This document shows, piece after piece, positions 35,587 to 44,115 of a DNA stretch of 64,000 nt. The notes under the pieces are model-generated. The model made no database searches and was not told the origin of the DNA. It was given only the letters and a program-made list of their open reading frames with translations. A program made the translations under genes and the position numbers. Within the stretch, counting starts at the first letter, position 1; each line of letters starts with the position of its first letter. The DNA is from Sphingomonas sp. NBWT7 (GTDB lineage: Bacteria; Pseudomonadota; Alphaproteobacteria; Sphingomonadales; Sphingomonadaceae): assembly GCF_014217605.1 (NCBI RefSeq), contig NZ_CP043639.1:1-64000 (forward strand), read 5' to 3'.

Positions 35587-36782
35587 GCAGCGGGATCACC
35601 GAAGACGCGTTGCGAGCCGAGGTAGAGGCGTGGCTCGCCGACAATTGGACCGGGCTGCCGGCGCATCACGAGAGCTTCGGGCGCGATCCGCGTAGCGAAT
35701 GGCTCGCCAAGGTGCGCGACGGCGGCTGGGCGACGCCGCGTTGGGACGCAGAATGGCATGGCCGCGGCCTGTCGAACGATCAGGCCAAGATCGTCGAGCG
35801 CGCCTTCGCGGCGGTCGGCGCGCCCGGTGCGGGGCAGGACCGGTCGAACCTGTGGGCGAACACCGCGCTCGCGCATGCCACCGACAGCTTCAAGCGGACG
35901 ATCGTGTCGCAGCTGCTCGCCGGGGAGGTCGGCATGTGTCTGCTCTATTCGGAGCCGGGTGCCGGATCCGATCTCGCCGCGGTGCGCACGCGCGCCGACA
36001 AGGTGGAGGGCGGCTGGCGCGTCACCGGACAGAAGGTGTGGACGAGCGGGGCGGCGGTGGCCGATTACGGCATGTTGATCGCGCGCACCGATTGGGACGT
36101 GCCCAAGCATCGCGGCATCAGCTTCTTCTTCCTGCCGATGAAGCAGGAGGGCGTCGAGGTGCGTCCGCTGCGCCAGATCACCAATGAGTCGCACTTCAAC
36201 GAGGTGTTCATCACCGACGCCTTCGTCCCGGAGGAAAATCTGCTTGGGCCGCTCAACGGCGGCTGGGCGGTGCTGCAGACCGCGCTCGCCTATGAACGAT
36301 CGGTGATGGGCGATGCGGCGCGCGGGCCCCGGTCGGGGGCGGGCGGGCCGAAGGGCGACTATTCGCTGCTAGGCCTCGCGCAGGAAGCGGGGCGGCTCGA
36401 CGATCCGCTCGTGCGGCAGGACGTAGCGCAGGTGATCGCCTGGCGCGTGCTCAACAAGCTCAACACGCAGCGCGCCAAGGCCGATATGGCGCAGGGCACG
36501 TCCTCGCCGATCATGTCGCTCGGCAAGCTCGCGATGAGCCGCATCCTGCACGAGGAGGCGCGCGTGCGCACGATGCTGCTCGGGCCGGAGAGCCTGCTCG
36601 AAGGGCCGGATCATCCGCGCGCGGAGGATGCCAACTTCCTGTCGCTGAACGCCTATTTCACCTCGATCGGCGGCGGCACCGATCAGATCCAACGCAACAT
36701 CATCGGCGAACGCGTGCTTGGCCTGCCCAAGGAGCCCGAAGTCGATCGCACGATCCCGTTCCGCGACGTGCGGGCGGGCTGA
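35583..36782 (+). CDS. Acyl-CoA dehydrogenase, large subunit of a putative pair
   Basis: 399 residues from the ATG overlapping the previous stop. Middle domain CLLYSEPGAGSDLAAVRTRA and VTGQKVWTSGA are typical flavin/substrate motifs; the C-terminus carries SIGGGTDQIQRNIIGERVLGLP, the FAD-binding signature. With the shorter upstream protein it likely forms a heteromeric dehydrogenase, since each half carries different conserved parts. A further SDR follows 23 bases on. Confidence 0.88.
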   Translation: MSSGITEDALRAEVEAWLADNWTGLPAHHESFGRDPRSEWLAKVRDGGWATPRWDAEWHGRGLSNDQAKIVERAFAAVGAPGAGQDRSNLWANTALAHATDSFKRTIVSQLLAGEVGMCLLYSEPGAGSDLAAVRTRADKVEGGWRVTGQKVWTSGAAVADYGMLIARTDWDVPKHRGISFFFLPMKQEGVEVRPLRQITNESHFNEVFITDAFVPEENLLGPLNGGWAVLQTALAYERSVMGDAARGPRSGAGGPKGDYSLLGLAQEAGRLDDPLVRQDVAQVIAWRVLNKLNTQRAKADMAQGTSSPIMSLGKLAMSRILHEEARVRTMLLGPESLLEGPDHPRAEDANFLSLNAYFTSIGGGTDQIQRNIIGERVLGLPKEPEVDRTIPFRDVRAG

Positions 36783-36805
36783 ACAGACAAAGGGGGGGAC
36801 ACGGC

Positions 36806-37573
36806 ATGGCGCGGACGATCTTCATTACCGGTGGGGCGTCGGGCATCGGGCTCGCCGCCGCGCGCCGCTTCAACCGCGAGGGCTGGACGGTCGGGATCGG
36901 TGACATCGACGCGGCGGGCATGAAGCGCGTCGCGGACGAACTCGGCGTGTTCACTGCAACGCTCGACGTGCGCGACCGCGCGCAATGGGCCGCCGCGCTC
37001 GACGGCTTCGTCGCGCAGGCGGGCAAGCTTGACGTGCTGCTCAACAACGCCGGGATCGCGCGCTACGGCATGTTCGAGGAAGTGACGCCCGATGAATCCG
37101 ATCTGCAGATCGACATCAACGTCAAGGGCGTCGTCAACGGCGCCTATGCCGCGCTGCCGCACCTGAAGCAGGTGCGCGGCAGTCGGCTGGTCAACGTCGC
37201 GTCGGTGGCGGGAATTGTCGGCTCGCCCGGTCTCGCGACCTATTCGGCGACCAAGCACGCGGTACGCGGGCTGACCGAGGCGCTCGACGCGGAGTGGACG
37301 CGGCACGGCATCAACGTCACCTGCGTGATGCCGTTCTTCGTCGAGACGCCGATCCTCGATGCGGGCTCGAAGGGCAGCAACCGCACGATCCGTGACGCGA
37401 TCGGCCAGTCGCCTGTCTACACCGTCGAGGAGGCGGCCGAAATGGTGTGGCGCGCAGTGCACGGCCACGAGCGCGAGTATATCGTCGGCAAGGCCGGGCG
37501 GCAGGCGCATTTCGCGCGCCGCTTCATGCCCGGCCGACTGCGCAAGCGGATGAAGGCGGCGTTCGCTTCCTGA
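36806..37573 (+). CDS. SDR family oxidoreductase
   Basis: 255 residues: TGGASGIGLAAARRF, NNAGIARYGMFEE, SVAGIVGSPG and the catalytic YSATKHAVRG. AGGGGGGG precedes the ATG. Last gene of the monooxygenase/dehydrogenase run. Its C-terminal tail is basic (RRFMPGRLRKRMKAAF), unlike the other two SDRs here, and could lie near a membrane; substrate unknown. Confidence 0.87.
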   Translation: MARTIFITGGASGIGLAAARRFNREGWTVGIGDIDAAGMKRVADELGVFTATLDVRDRAQWAAALDGFVAQAGKLDVLLNNAGIARYGMFEEVTPDESDLQIDINVKGVVNGAYAALPHLKQVRGSRLVNVASVAGIVGSPGLATYSATKHAVRGLTEALDAEWTRHGINVTCVMPFFVETPILDAGSKGSNRTIRDAIGQSPVYTVEEAAEMVWRAVHGHEREYIVGKAGRQAHFARRFMPGRLRKRMKAAFAS

Positions 37574-37578
37574 TCGCC

Positions 37579-38238
37579 CTACGCTGCGGGCGTCGCGCCC
37601 TTCGGCGCAGGGGCCTTGGGTCTGAACGCGCACAGATCGGCGACCGCGCAGCGCCAGCATTCGGGGCGCCGTGCCTTGCACACGTAGCGCCCGTGCAGGA
37701 TCAGCCAGTGGTGCGCGTGGAGGCGGAACGGTTGCGGCACCGCCTTCTCCAGCTTCAGTTCGACCGCCAGCGGGGTCTTCCCCTTGGCCAGCCCGGTACG
37801 GTTGCCGACGCGGAAGATGTGCGTGTCGACGGCGAACGTCTCTGCGCCGAACGCGGTGTTCATCACGACGTTGGCGGTCTTGCGCCCGACGCCGGCGAGT
37901 TGCTCAAGCGCATCGCGATCCGCCGGCACCTCGCCGCCGTGGCGATCGACGAGCGCCTGGCTCAGCGCGATGACGTTCTTCGCCTTGGCGTTGAACAGCC
38001 CGATCGTCTTGATGTGCTGCTTCAGCCCGTCCTCGCCGAGCGCCAGCATCTCGGCCGGCGTGCGGACGATATCGAACAGGCGCCGTGTCGCCTTGTTGAC
38101 GCCAGCATCGGTCGCCTGAGCCGACAGGACGACCGCGACGAGCAGCTGATAGGTGTTGCCCGATTCAAGCTCGGTCTCGGGATGCGGGTTCGCTTCGGCG
38201 AGGCGACGGAAGAATTCGAAAACGTCCGCCTTCTTCAC
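37579..38238 (-). CDS. nth: Endonuclease III
   Basis: 219-residue DNA glycosylase/AP lyase that removes oxidised pyrimidines. HhH with LAGVGRKTANVVMNTAFG (catalytic Lys), VDTHIFRVGNR (catalytic Asp) and the [4Fe-4S] ligands C-x6-C-x2-C-x5-C near the end. The GTG at 38238 (VKKADVFEFF) aligns with the family start; an in-frame ATG at 38268 would overlap dapB. Transcribed after dapB. Confidence 0.95.
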   Translation of the reverse strand: MKKADVFEFFRRLAEANPHPETELESGNTYQLLVAVVLSAQATDAGVNKATRRLFDIVRTPAEMLALGEDGLKQHIKTIGLFNAKAKNVIALSQALVDRHGGEVPADRDALEQLAGVGRKTANVVMNTAFGAETFAVDTHIFRVGNRTGLAKGKTPLAVELKLEKAVPQPFRLHAHHWLILHGRYVCKARRPECWRCAVADLCAFRPKAPAPKGATPAA

Positions 38239-38248
38239 GGCTGCTGCC

Positions 38249-38977
38249 TCAAAAGCCGAGCACCTCACTCATCCCGTAGCGGCCGGCCGGCTTGTCCGCG
38301 AGCCACAGCGCAGCCTTGATCGCGCCGCGCGCGAAGATCGTGCGATCCTCGCCGCGATGGCCGAGCTCGATCCGCTCGCCCTCGCCGGCGAAGACCACCA
38401 TGTGATCGCCGATCACCGATCCGCCGCGCAGCGACGCGAAACCGATCGTGCCCTCGGTACGGGCGCCGACCAGACCGGCGCGGCTGTCGACCCGCTCCTC
38501 GCCCAGTGTCGTGCCGCGGCCCTTCGCCGCCGCATCGCCGAGCAGCAGCGCGGTGCCCGACGGCGCATCGACCTTGTGGCGGTGGTGCATCTCGGCGATC
38601 TCGATGTCCCACTCAGGCCCGAGCCGCGCTGCCGCCTCACGCACCAGATTGGCGAGGAGCGTGACGCCGAGCGAGGTATTGCCCGTCTGCAGCACCGCGA
38701 TCGTCTCCGCCGCGCGATCGAGCAGCGCATGGTGCGTCGAATTGAGCCCGGTGGTGCCGACGACGATCGGCGTGCGCGCGCCGGTCGCGGCGGCGAGATG
38801 CGCCTCGAGCGCGGCCGGCGTCGAGAAATCGACCAGCACGTCCGCCGCGTGCGCCAGCGCCACCGCGTCATCCGACGCATCGGCACCGCCGGCGATCGCG
38901 ACCCCGTCGTCGTGCGCGATGGTGGCGATGGCGCGACCCATCCGCCCCGCGCTGCCGTAGATGCCGATCGCGGCCAT
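38249..38977 (-). CDS. dapB: 4-hydroxy-tetrahydrodipicolinate reductase
   Basis: 242-residue enzyme of lysine/diaminopimelate synthesis. N-terminal nucleotide motif IGIYGSAGRMGRAI, VVGTTGL, the active-site EMHHRHKVDAPSGTA and the C-terminal SDR-like dimer region FARGAIKAALWL. Slightly short for the family, as is usual for alphaproteobacteria. First of the pair with nth. Confidence 0.95.
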   Translation of the reverse strand: MAAIGIYGSAGRMGRAIATIAHDDGVAIAGGADASDDAVALAHAADVLVDFSTPAALEAHLAAATGARTPIVVGTTGLNSTHHALLDRAAETIAVLQTGNTSLGVTLLANLVREAAARLGPEWDIEIAEMHHRHKVDAPSGTALLLGDAAAKGRGTTLGEERVDSRAGLVGARTEGTIGFASLRGGSVIGDHMVVFAGEGERIELGHRGEDRTIFARGAIKAALWLADKPAGRYGMSEVLGF

Positions 38978-39087
38978 GTGCGTCCTTCCCGCTCGTTCGC
39001 GCCCCGTTACCCGGCGCGTCCGGGTGCGTCGAGGGGCTGCGATTTCCCGCGGTCGCCTGCCGACGCGCGATCGCTTATGCCTGCGTC

Positions 39088-39789
39088 ATGATGAACCCAG
39101 GCAATATCGTCGTTCTGACCGGCGCCGGCATTTCGGCGGAAAGCGGCCTTGCCACGTTCCGCGGACCGGGCGGGCTGTGGGAGGGGCACCGGGTAGAGGA
39201 CGTGTGCACGCCTGAGGCGTTGGCGGCGGATCCGGCGCTGGTGCACCGCTTCTACGATCTGCGCCGCGCGGCGCTTCGCGACGTCGCGCCCAATGCGGCG
39301 CACACGGCGCTGGCGCGGCTCGATGCGGCATGGCCGGGCGAGCTGCTGATCGTGACGCAGAACGTCGACGACCTGCACGAGCGCGCCGGCGCGTGCCGCC
39401 TGCTGCACATGCACGGCGAACTGATGTCGGCGCTGTGTGCCGCCTGCGGCGCGCGTGCACCGTCGCCGCTGGCACTGCCGCCGGGAACGGCGTGCGCGGC
39501 GTGCGGGGCGGCGGCGCTGCGGCCCGACATCGTCTTCTTCGGCGAGATGCCGTACCAAATGGAGCGGATCGAGCGCGCGCTGGCCGCGTGCGACCTGTTC
39601 GTCTCGATCGGCACGTCGGGCGCGGTCTATCCTGCCGCCGGCTTCGTGCAGCTCGCCAACCATTATGGCGCCGCGACGCTCGAGCTCAATCTCGAGCCGT
39701 CGGGCGGCAGCGGATGGTTCGACGAGAGCCGGCGCGGCGCGGCGACGACGCTGGTGCCGGCCTGGATCGACGAGATGCTCGCGGCCTGA
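39088..39789 (+). CDS. cobB: Sirtuin-type NAD-dependent protein deacylase
   Basis: 233 residues: TGAGISAESGLATFRG (NAD site), TQNVDDLHERAG, catalytic His in LLHMHGELMS, zinc site from two CxxC pairs (CAACGA and CAACGA) and FFGEMP. Class III bacterial sirtuin that removes lysine acyl groups. ATG at 39088 or 39091. Divergent from dapB and convergent with era. Confidence 0.93.
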   Translation: MMNPGNIVVLTGAGISAESGLATFRGPGGLWEGHRVEDVCTPEALAADPALVHRFYDLRRAALRDVAPNAAHTALARLDAAWPGELLIVTQNVDDLHERAGACRLLHMHGELMSALCAACGARAPSPLALPPGTACAACGAAALRPDIVFFGEMPYQMERIERALAACDLFVSIGTSGAVYPAAGFVQLANHYGAATLELNLEPSGGSGWFDESRRGAATTLVPAWIDEMLAA

Positions 39790-39808
39790 CCGCGCCAGTA
39801 CCCCGCAA

Positions 39809-40699
39809 TTATTCGACCCAGTCGAGCCCCAGGTCGCGATAGACGCCGCGGTCCTCGTCCCAGCCGGGCTTCACCTTGACGTGGAGGTAGAGATGCACCG
39901 GGCGGTCGAGCAACGTCGTCAGCTCGGCGCGAGCGCGGGCGCCGATCTCCTTGATCCGCGCGCCGCCCTTGCCGAGCACGATCGCGCGCTGCGTCGGGCG
40001 TTCGACGAGGATCTGCTGGTGGATCTCCGCCGCGCCGTCGGGCCGGTCGACGAACTTCTCGGTCTCGACCGCTGCGGCATAGGGAAGCTCGGCGTGGAGC
40101 TGGAGGTAGAGCTGCTCGCGTGTCACTTCCGCGGCGAGCGTGCGCTCGCTCGCGTCGGACACCTGATCCTCGGGGAAGTGCCACGGCCCCTCCGGCATCG
40201 CGGCGGCGAGCGTCCGCTTCAGCTCGGGCAGGCCGTCGCCGGTCGCGGCGCTGATGAAGAACGTGTGCTCGAACGCGACCAGCGCGTTGAGCTTCTCGGC
40301 ATGGACGAGCAGCTTGGGCTTGTCGGCGAGGTCGACCTTGTTGAGGACGAGGAACTTGCGTTCGGGGCGGTCGGCGATCCGCTCGGCGATGTCGGTCACC
40401 TTGGGGCCGAGCCCGCCCTTGGCGTCGACCACCAGCGCGAGCACGTCGGCGCCCTCCGTCCCGCCCCAGGCGGCGGCGACCATCGCGCGATCGAAGCGGC
40501 GTTTGGGATCGAAGATTCCCGGCGTATCGACCAGCAGCAGCTGCGCCTCGCCCTCCATCGCGACGCCGAGCAGGCGGGTGCGCGTCGTCTGCGCCTTGGG
40601 GCTGACGATCGCGACCTTCTGGCCGACGAGCGCGTTGACGAGGGTGGACTTGCCGGCGTTGGGGGCGCCAAGCACGGCGACGAGGCCGCAGCGGGTCAT
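39809..40699 (-). CDS. era: GTPase Era
   Basis: 296-residue GTPase acting in 16S rRNA/30S maturation. G1 GAPNAGKST, G3 DTPGIF, G4 NKVDLAD; C-terminal KH domain with IVLGKGGARIKEIG and HLYLHVKVKPGW. ATG 40699 with GGAACCC upstream; the upstream part of the open frame is a shadow of rnc. Forms the lepB-rnc-era set, a conserved bacterial order. Confidence 0.96.
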   Translation of the reverse strand: MTRCGLVAVLGAPNAGKSTLVNALVGQKVAIVSPKAQTTRTRLLGVAMEGEAQLLLVDTPGIFDPKRRFDRAMVAAAWGGTEGADVLALVVDAKGGLGPKVTDIAERIADRPERKFLVLNKVDLADKPKLLVHAEKLNALVAFEHTFFISAATGDGLPELKRTLAAAMPEGPWHFPEDQVSDASERTLAAEVTREQLYLQLHAELPYAAAVETEKFVDRPDGAAEIHQQILVERPTQRAIVLGKGGARIKEIGARARAELTTLLDRPVHLYLHVKVKPGWDEDRGVYRDLGLDWVE

Positions 40700-40742
40700 C
40701 GGGGTTCCTTCGGAAGGTAGGGGGGTGCCGGGCGTCACGCAA

Positions 40743-41474
40743 TCAACCCGTCGTCGAGGACGCGCGCCGCTTCTTCGGCGGGGCGACGCTGACTTCGTTG
40801 AGTAGCGCAGTCGCCGCGGCGGTCTCGGCTTCCTGCTTGCTGCCGCCCGTCGCGGTCGTCTCGGCGAGCTTGGGGATGCTTGCGCGGACGGTGAAGCGCG
40901 GCGCATGGCCGGGGCCGGCGCGTTCGATGATCTCGTACACCGGCGGCTTGCGTTGGTTGGCGGCGGCCCATTCCTGCAGCGCCGACTTGGGATGCTGCGG
41001 CACCGCGGCTTCGGCGTGGATGCGATCGGCCCACAGGCGGTGGACAATCAGGCGGGCCGCGTCGAGCCCAGCCTCGCGATACAGGACGCCGAGCAGCGCC
41101 TCGAGCACGTCGCCGAGGATATTGTCGCTGTCGCCCGCCCCGTCGTCCCGCGCCTGCTTGCCGAGCCGCAGGTGCGCGGTCGCGCCGATCTCGCGCGTGA
41201 TCTCGGCGCAGACGGCGCCCGTCACCAGCGTATTGAACCGCTTCGACAGCGCGCCCTCGGGTTCGTTCGGAAACGTCTCGAACAGCCATTCGGCCATGCA
41301 GAGCCCGAGCACGCGATCCCCGAGAAACTCGAGCCGCTCGTAATCGGGCGCAGCGCGGCTGGCGTGCGTCAGCGCGCGTTCCCAGTCGGCGAGGTCGCGC
41401 GGCTGGTGATCGAATGTCTGCTCGACCCAGACGGCCAGATCGAGCGCCTGCGCGGCGCCCGCGCGGTCAGTCAA
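40743..41474 (-). CDS. rnc: Ribonuclease III
   Basis: 243-residue dsRNA endonuclease for rRNA and mRNA processing. Signature ERLEFLGDRVLGL with catalytic acidic residues, DVLEALLGVLYREAG, and a C-terminal dsRNA-binding domain (PKSALQEWAA...KLAETTATGGSKQEAE). The start is a TTG inside the lepB end. Between lepB and era. Confidence 0.95.
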   Translation of the reverse strand: MTDRAGAAQALDLAVWVEQTFDHQPRDLADWERALTHASRAAPDYERLEFLGDRVLGLCMAEWLFETFPNEPEGALSKRFNTLVTGAVCAEITREIGATAHLRLGKQARDDGAGDSDNILGDVLEALLGVLYREAGLDAARLIVHRLWADRIHAEAAVPQHPKSALQEWAAANQRKPPVYEIIERAGPGHAPRFTVRASIPKLAETTATGGSKQEAETAAATALLNEVSVAPPKKRRASSTTG

Positions 41475-42345
41475 AGCCGCGCCCCAGCCGGTCCCAGCGG
41501 GCGGCGGTGAACCACGTCCACGGCAGCAGCCAGTTCGCCGAGCCGTCGGTCGACCAGAAGATGATCACCGCCTTGCCCTGCACGCGCTCGAGCGGGATGA
41601 ACCCCATGCCCTGCGGCTGGCCGGGCAGCGCCTCCTCCGCGGAGGGGAAGCGGCTGTCGGCCGAATCGTCGCGATTATCGCCCATCAGGAAAACGTTGCC
41701 CGCGGGCACGGTATAGACCGCGGTATCGTCGGCATCGGGGATGTAGCGCTGGTCGAGCACCTCGTAGCTGCGCCCGCCGGGTAGTGTCTCGCGATAGCGC
41801 GGGATGCGGCAATCGGCGCCGCCGGGGGTCGGCTGGACGAATTCGGCGTCGCATTCGCGCGTGGTGAAGTTGGGTGACAGCGGCACGCTGAAATCGGCGA
41901 TGCGCTGCTTGGGGATCGCCTGGCCGTTGAGGATCAGCTGCCCGCGCCGCATCTGGATCGTATCGCCGGGCAGACCGATGACGCGCTTGATGACGTCGTG
42001 ATCGTCGGCGCCCTTGGAACGGAAGACCACCGTGTCGCCGCGCGTCGGCACGCTGCCGAACAGCCGACCGGGCACCGCGGGCTGCCCGAACGGCATCGAC
42101 CAGCGCGAATAGCCGTAATTCCACTTCGAGATGAACAGATAGTCGCCGATCAGCAGCCGGGGCAGCATCGATTCCGACGGGATCGAGAAGGGCGCGAAGA
42201 CGAAGCTGCGGAACAGCCAGACGACCAGCGCGAGCTTCAGCAGGAAGCGCAGCGTTTCGGAAAGCTCCGACCGCTTCTTCGTCGGCGGCGTGGCACGCGC
42301 CTGCGGCGAGACTGGGGCGGGGGCGGCGGTATCGACTTCGGCCAT
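41467..42345 (-). CDS. lepB: Signal peptidase I
   Basis: 292-residue membrane serine protease. One helix (about 33-52), the Ser motif SIPSESMLPRL, the Lys-containing DVIKRVIGLPGD and the C-terminal LMGDNRDDSADSR. An N-terminal Pro/Ala-rich cytosolic extension precedes the helix. ATG 42345 chosen as the family-length start; an upstream ATG is possible. First gene of lepB-rnc-era. Confidence 0.95.
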   Translation of the reverse strand: MAEVDTAAPAPVSPQARATPPTKKRSELSETLRFLLKLALVVWLFRSFVFAPFSIPSESMLPRLLIGDYLFISKWNYGYSRWSMPFGQPAVPGRLFGSVPTRGDTVVFRSKGADDHDVIKRVIGLPGDTIQMRRGQLILNGQAIPKQRIADFSVPLSPNFTTRECDAEFVQPTPGGADCRIPRYRETLPGGRSYEVLDQRYIPDADDTAVYTVPAGNVFLMGDNRDDSADSRFPSAEEALPGQPQGMGFIPLERVQGKAVIIFWSTDGSANWLLPWTWFTAARWDRLGRGFD

Positions 42346-42386
42346 GAACCGCGGCGTCGCGCAAGCGCTGCGGCGCGTCAAGCTGG

Positions 42387-42411
42387 GGAACGTTCGAACC
42401 CGGTTTCCGTT
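42387..42411 (+). promoter_or_regulatory. EcfG-type promoter (perfect consensus) upstream of pgi
   Basis: GGAAC (42387-42391), exactly 16 bases, then CGTT (42408-42411): an exact match to the general-stress consensus, about 110 bases before pgi. The best such match found in the window. Confidence 0.6.
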
Positions 42412-42520
42412 CGCGCTTCACCCGGCCGCGGCGTGTGCTTGCCGCAGGTCACGCTTTGTGTCTTGACGCTGCCGAACGCGCGCGTGCGCGGCGGCGCGAC
42501 GCTCGAATGGAGATTGCAGC

Positions 42521-44014
42521 ATGGCCGATTGGTCGACGATCGAAGCATTGCCCCGGACGACGCTGGAACGCCTGTTTGCCGATGACCCCGATCGGCTTGC
42601 GAAGCTGTCGCTCGACGTCGCGGGGATCCACTTCGACTGGTCCAAGACGCACCTGACGTCCGACGCGCTCGCCGCGTTCGAGGCGCTGGCGAAGGCGCAG
42701 GACCTTGCGGGCAAGCGCGAGGCGATGTTCGGCGGCCAGCACGTCAACGTGACGGAGGACCGCCCCGTCGAGCACACCGCCGAGCGCGGCGAGGGCAAGG
42801 CGGAGAGCGTGCGGCGATCGGCCGACTATCACGCCCGGATGCGCGTGATGGTCGATGCGATTGAGGCAGAGGCGTTCGGGCCTGTACGCTATATCCTGCA
42901 GGTCGGCATCGGCGGATCGGCGCTCGGGCCGCACCTCTTGGTCGACGCGCTCGGGCGCGACAGCGATCGTTACGAGGTGGCGATCGTCTCCAACGTCGAC
43001 GGGATGGCGCTGGAGGACGTGTTCGAGCGGTTCGATCCCGGTGCGACGCTGCTGCTCGTCGCGTCCAAGACGTTCACCACCACCGAGACGATGATGAACG
43101 CCGAGAGCGTCATCGCCTGGATGCAGGAGCACAATGTCGACGACCCGTACGGCCGCGTCATCGCGCTGACCGCGGCGCCCGAGAAGGCGGTCGAATGGGG
43201 CGTCGACGAGACGCGCGTGCTGCCGTTCGCGGAAGGCGTGGGCGGACGCTATTCCTTGTGGTCGTCGATCGGCTTTCCTGCGGCGATCAAGCTCGGCTGG
43301 GATCAGTTCGCCGAGCTGCTGGAAGGCGCGGCGGAGATGGACCGCCATTTCCGCCTGTCGGCGCTGCACGAGAATGCGCCCGCACTCGCCGCCTTCGCCG
43401 ACCTCTACTACACGCAGGTGCGCGGTGCCGAGACGCGCGCGCCCTTTGCCTATGACGAGCGGCTGCGGCTGCTGCCGAGCTATCTTCAGCAGCTCGAGAT
43501 GGAATCGAACGGCAAGGGTGTGACGGTCGACGGCGAGCCGGTCGGGCGGCCGACCGCGGCGATCACTTGGGGCGGGGTGGGGACCGACGCGCAGCACGCG
43601 GTGTTCCAGCTACTCCATCAGGGCACGCATCTGGTGCCGGTCGAGTTTCTCGCGGTGATCGAGGCGGGCGACACGCTGCCTGAGGAGCATCACCGCCAAC
43701 TGCTGCTCAACGCGTTCGCGCAAGGCGCCGCGCTGATGAAGGGCAAGGCGAACCCAGACGATCCTGCGCGCGCCTATCCGGGCGACCGGCCGTCGTCGAC
43801 GATCCTGCTTGACGTGCTCGACGCGCGCACGCTCGGCGCGCTGATCGCCTTCTACGAGCATCGCGTGTTCGTGAATGGCGTGCTGCTTGGGATCAATTCG
43901 TTCGACCAGTTCGGGGTCGAATTGGGCAAGGAAATGGCCAAGGCGGCGGCGAAGGGCGGCGGCGACTTCGATCCTTCGACCACCGACCTGATCGCCCGTG
44001 CAGGCCTTGGCTGA
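42521..44014 (+). CDS. pgi: Glucose-6-phosphate isomerase
   Basis: 497-residue sugar isomerase linking glucose-6-P and fructose-6-P. Conserved VGIGGSALGPHLLVDAL, SKTFTTTETMMNAES, GVGGRYSLWSSIGFP, ESNGKGV and FDQFGVELGKEMA. An EcfG-like promoter upstream could link this step to stress carbon rerouting. ATG follows TGGAGATTGCAGC. Confidence 0.95.
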   Translation: MADWSTIEALPRTTLERLFADDPDRLAKLSLDVAGIHFDWSKTHLTSDALAAFEALAKAQDLAGKREAMFGGQHVNVTEDRPVEHTAERGEGKAESVRRSADYHARMRVMVDAIEAEAFGPVRYILQVGIGGSALGPHLLVDALGRDSDRYEVAIVSNVDGMALEDVFERFDPGATLLLVASKTFTTTETMMNAESVIAWMQEHNVDDPYGRVIALTAAPEKAVEWGVDETRVLPFAEGVGGRYSLWSSIGFPAAIKLGWDQFAELLEGAAEMDRHFRLSALHENAPALAAFADLYYTQVRGAETRAPFAYDERLRLLPSYLQQLEMESNGKGVTVDGEPVGRPTAAITWGGVGTDAQHAVFQLLHQGTHLVPVEFLAVIEAGDTLPEEHHRQLLLNAFAQGAALMKGKANPDDPARAYPGDRPSSTILLDVLDARTLGALIAFYEHRVFVNGVLLGINSFDQFGVELGKEMAKAAAKGGGDFDPSTTDLIARAGLG

Positions 44015-44115
44015 CGGCGACGGGGCGCGGTTGATCCTTTCGCCTTGCCGCGCGAGGCCATATCTGCGGCTGGCGCGAGCTTGATGCGCGCGCACGATGC
44101 CACCGGAGTGAAGCG

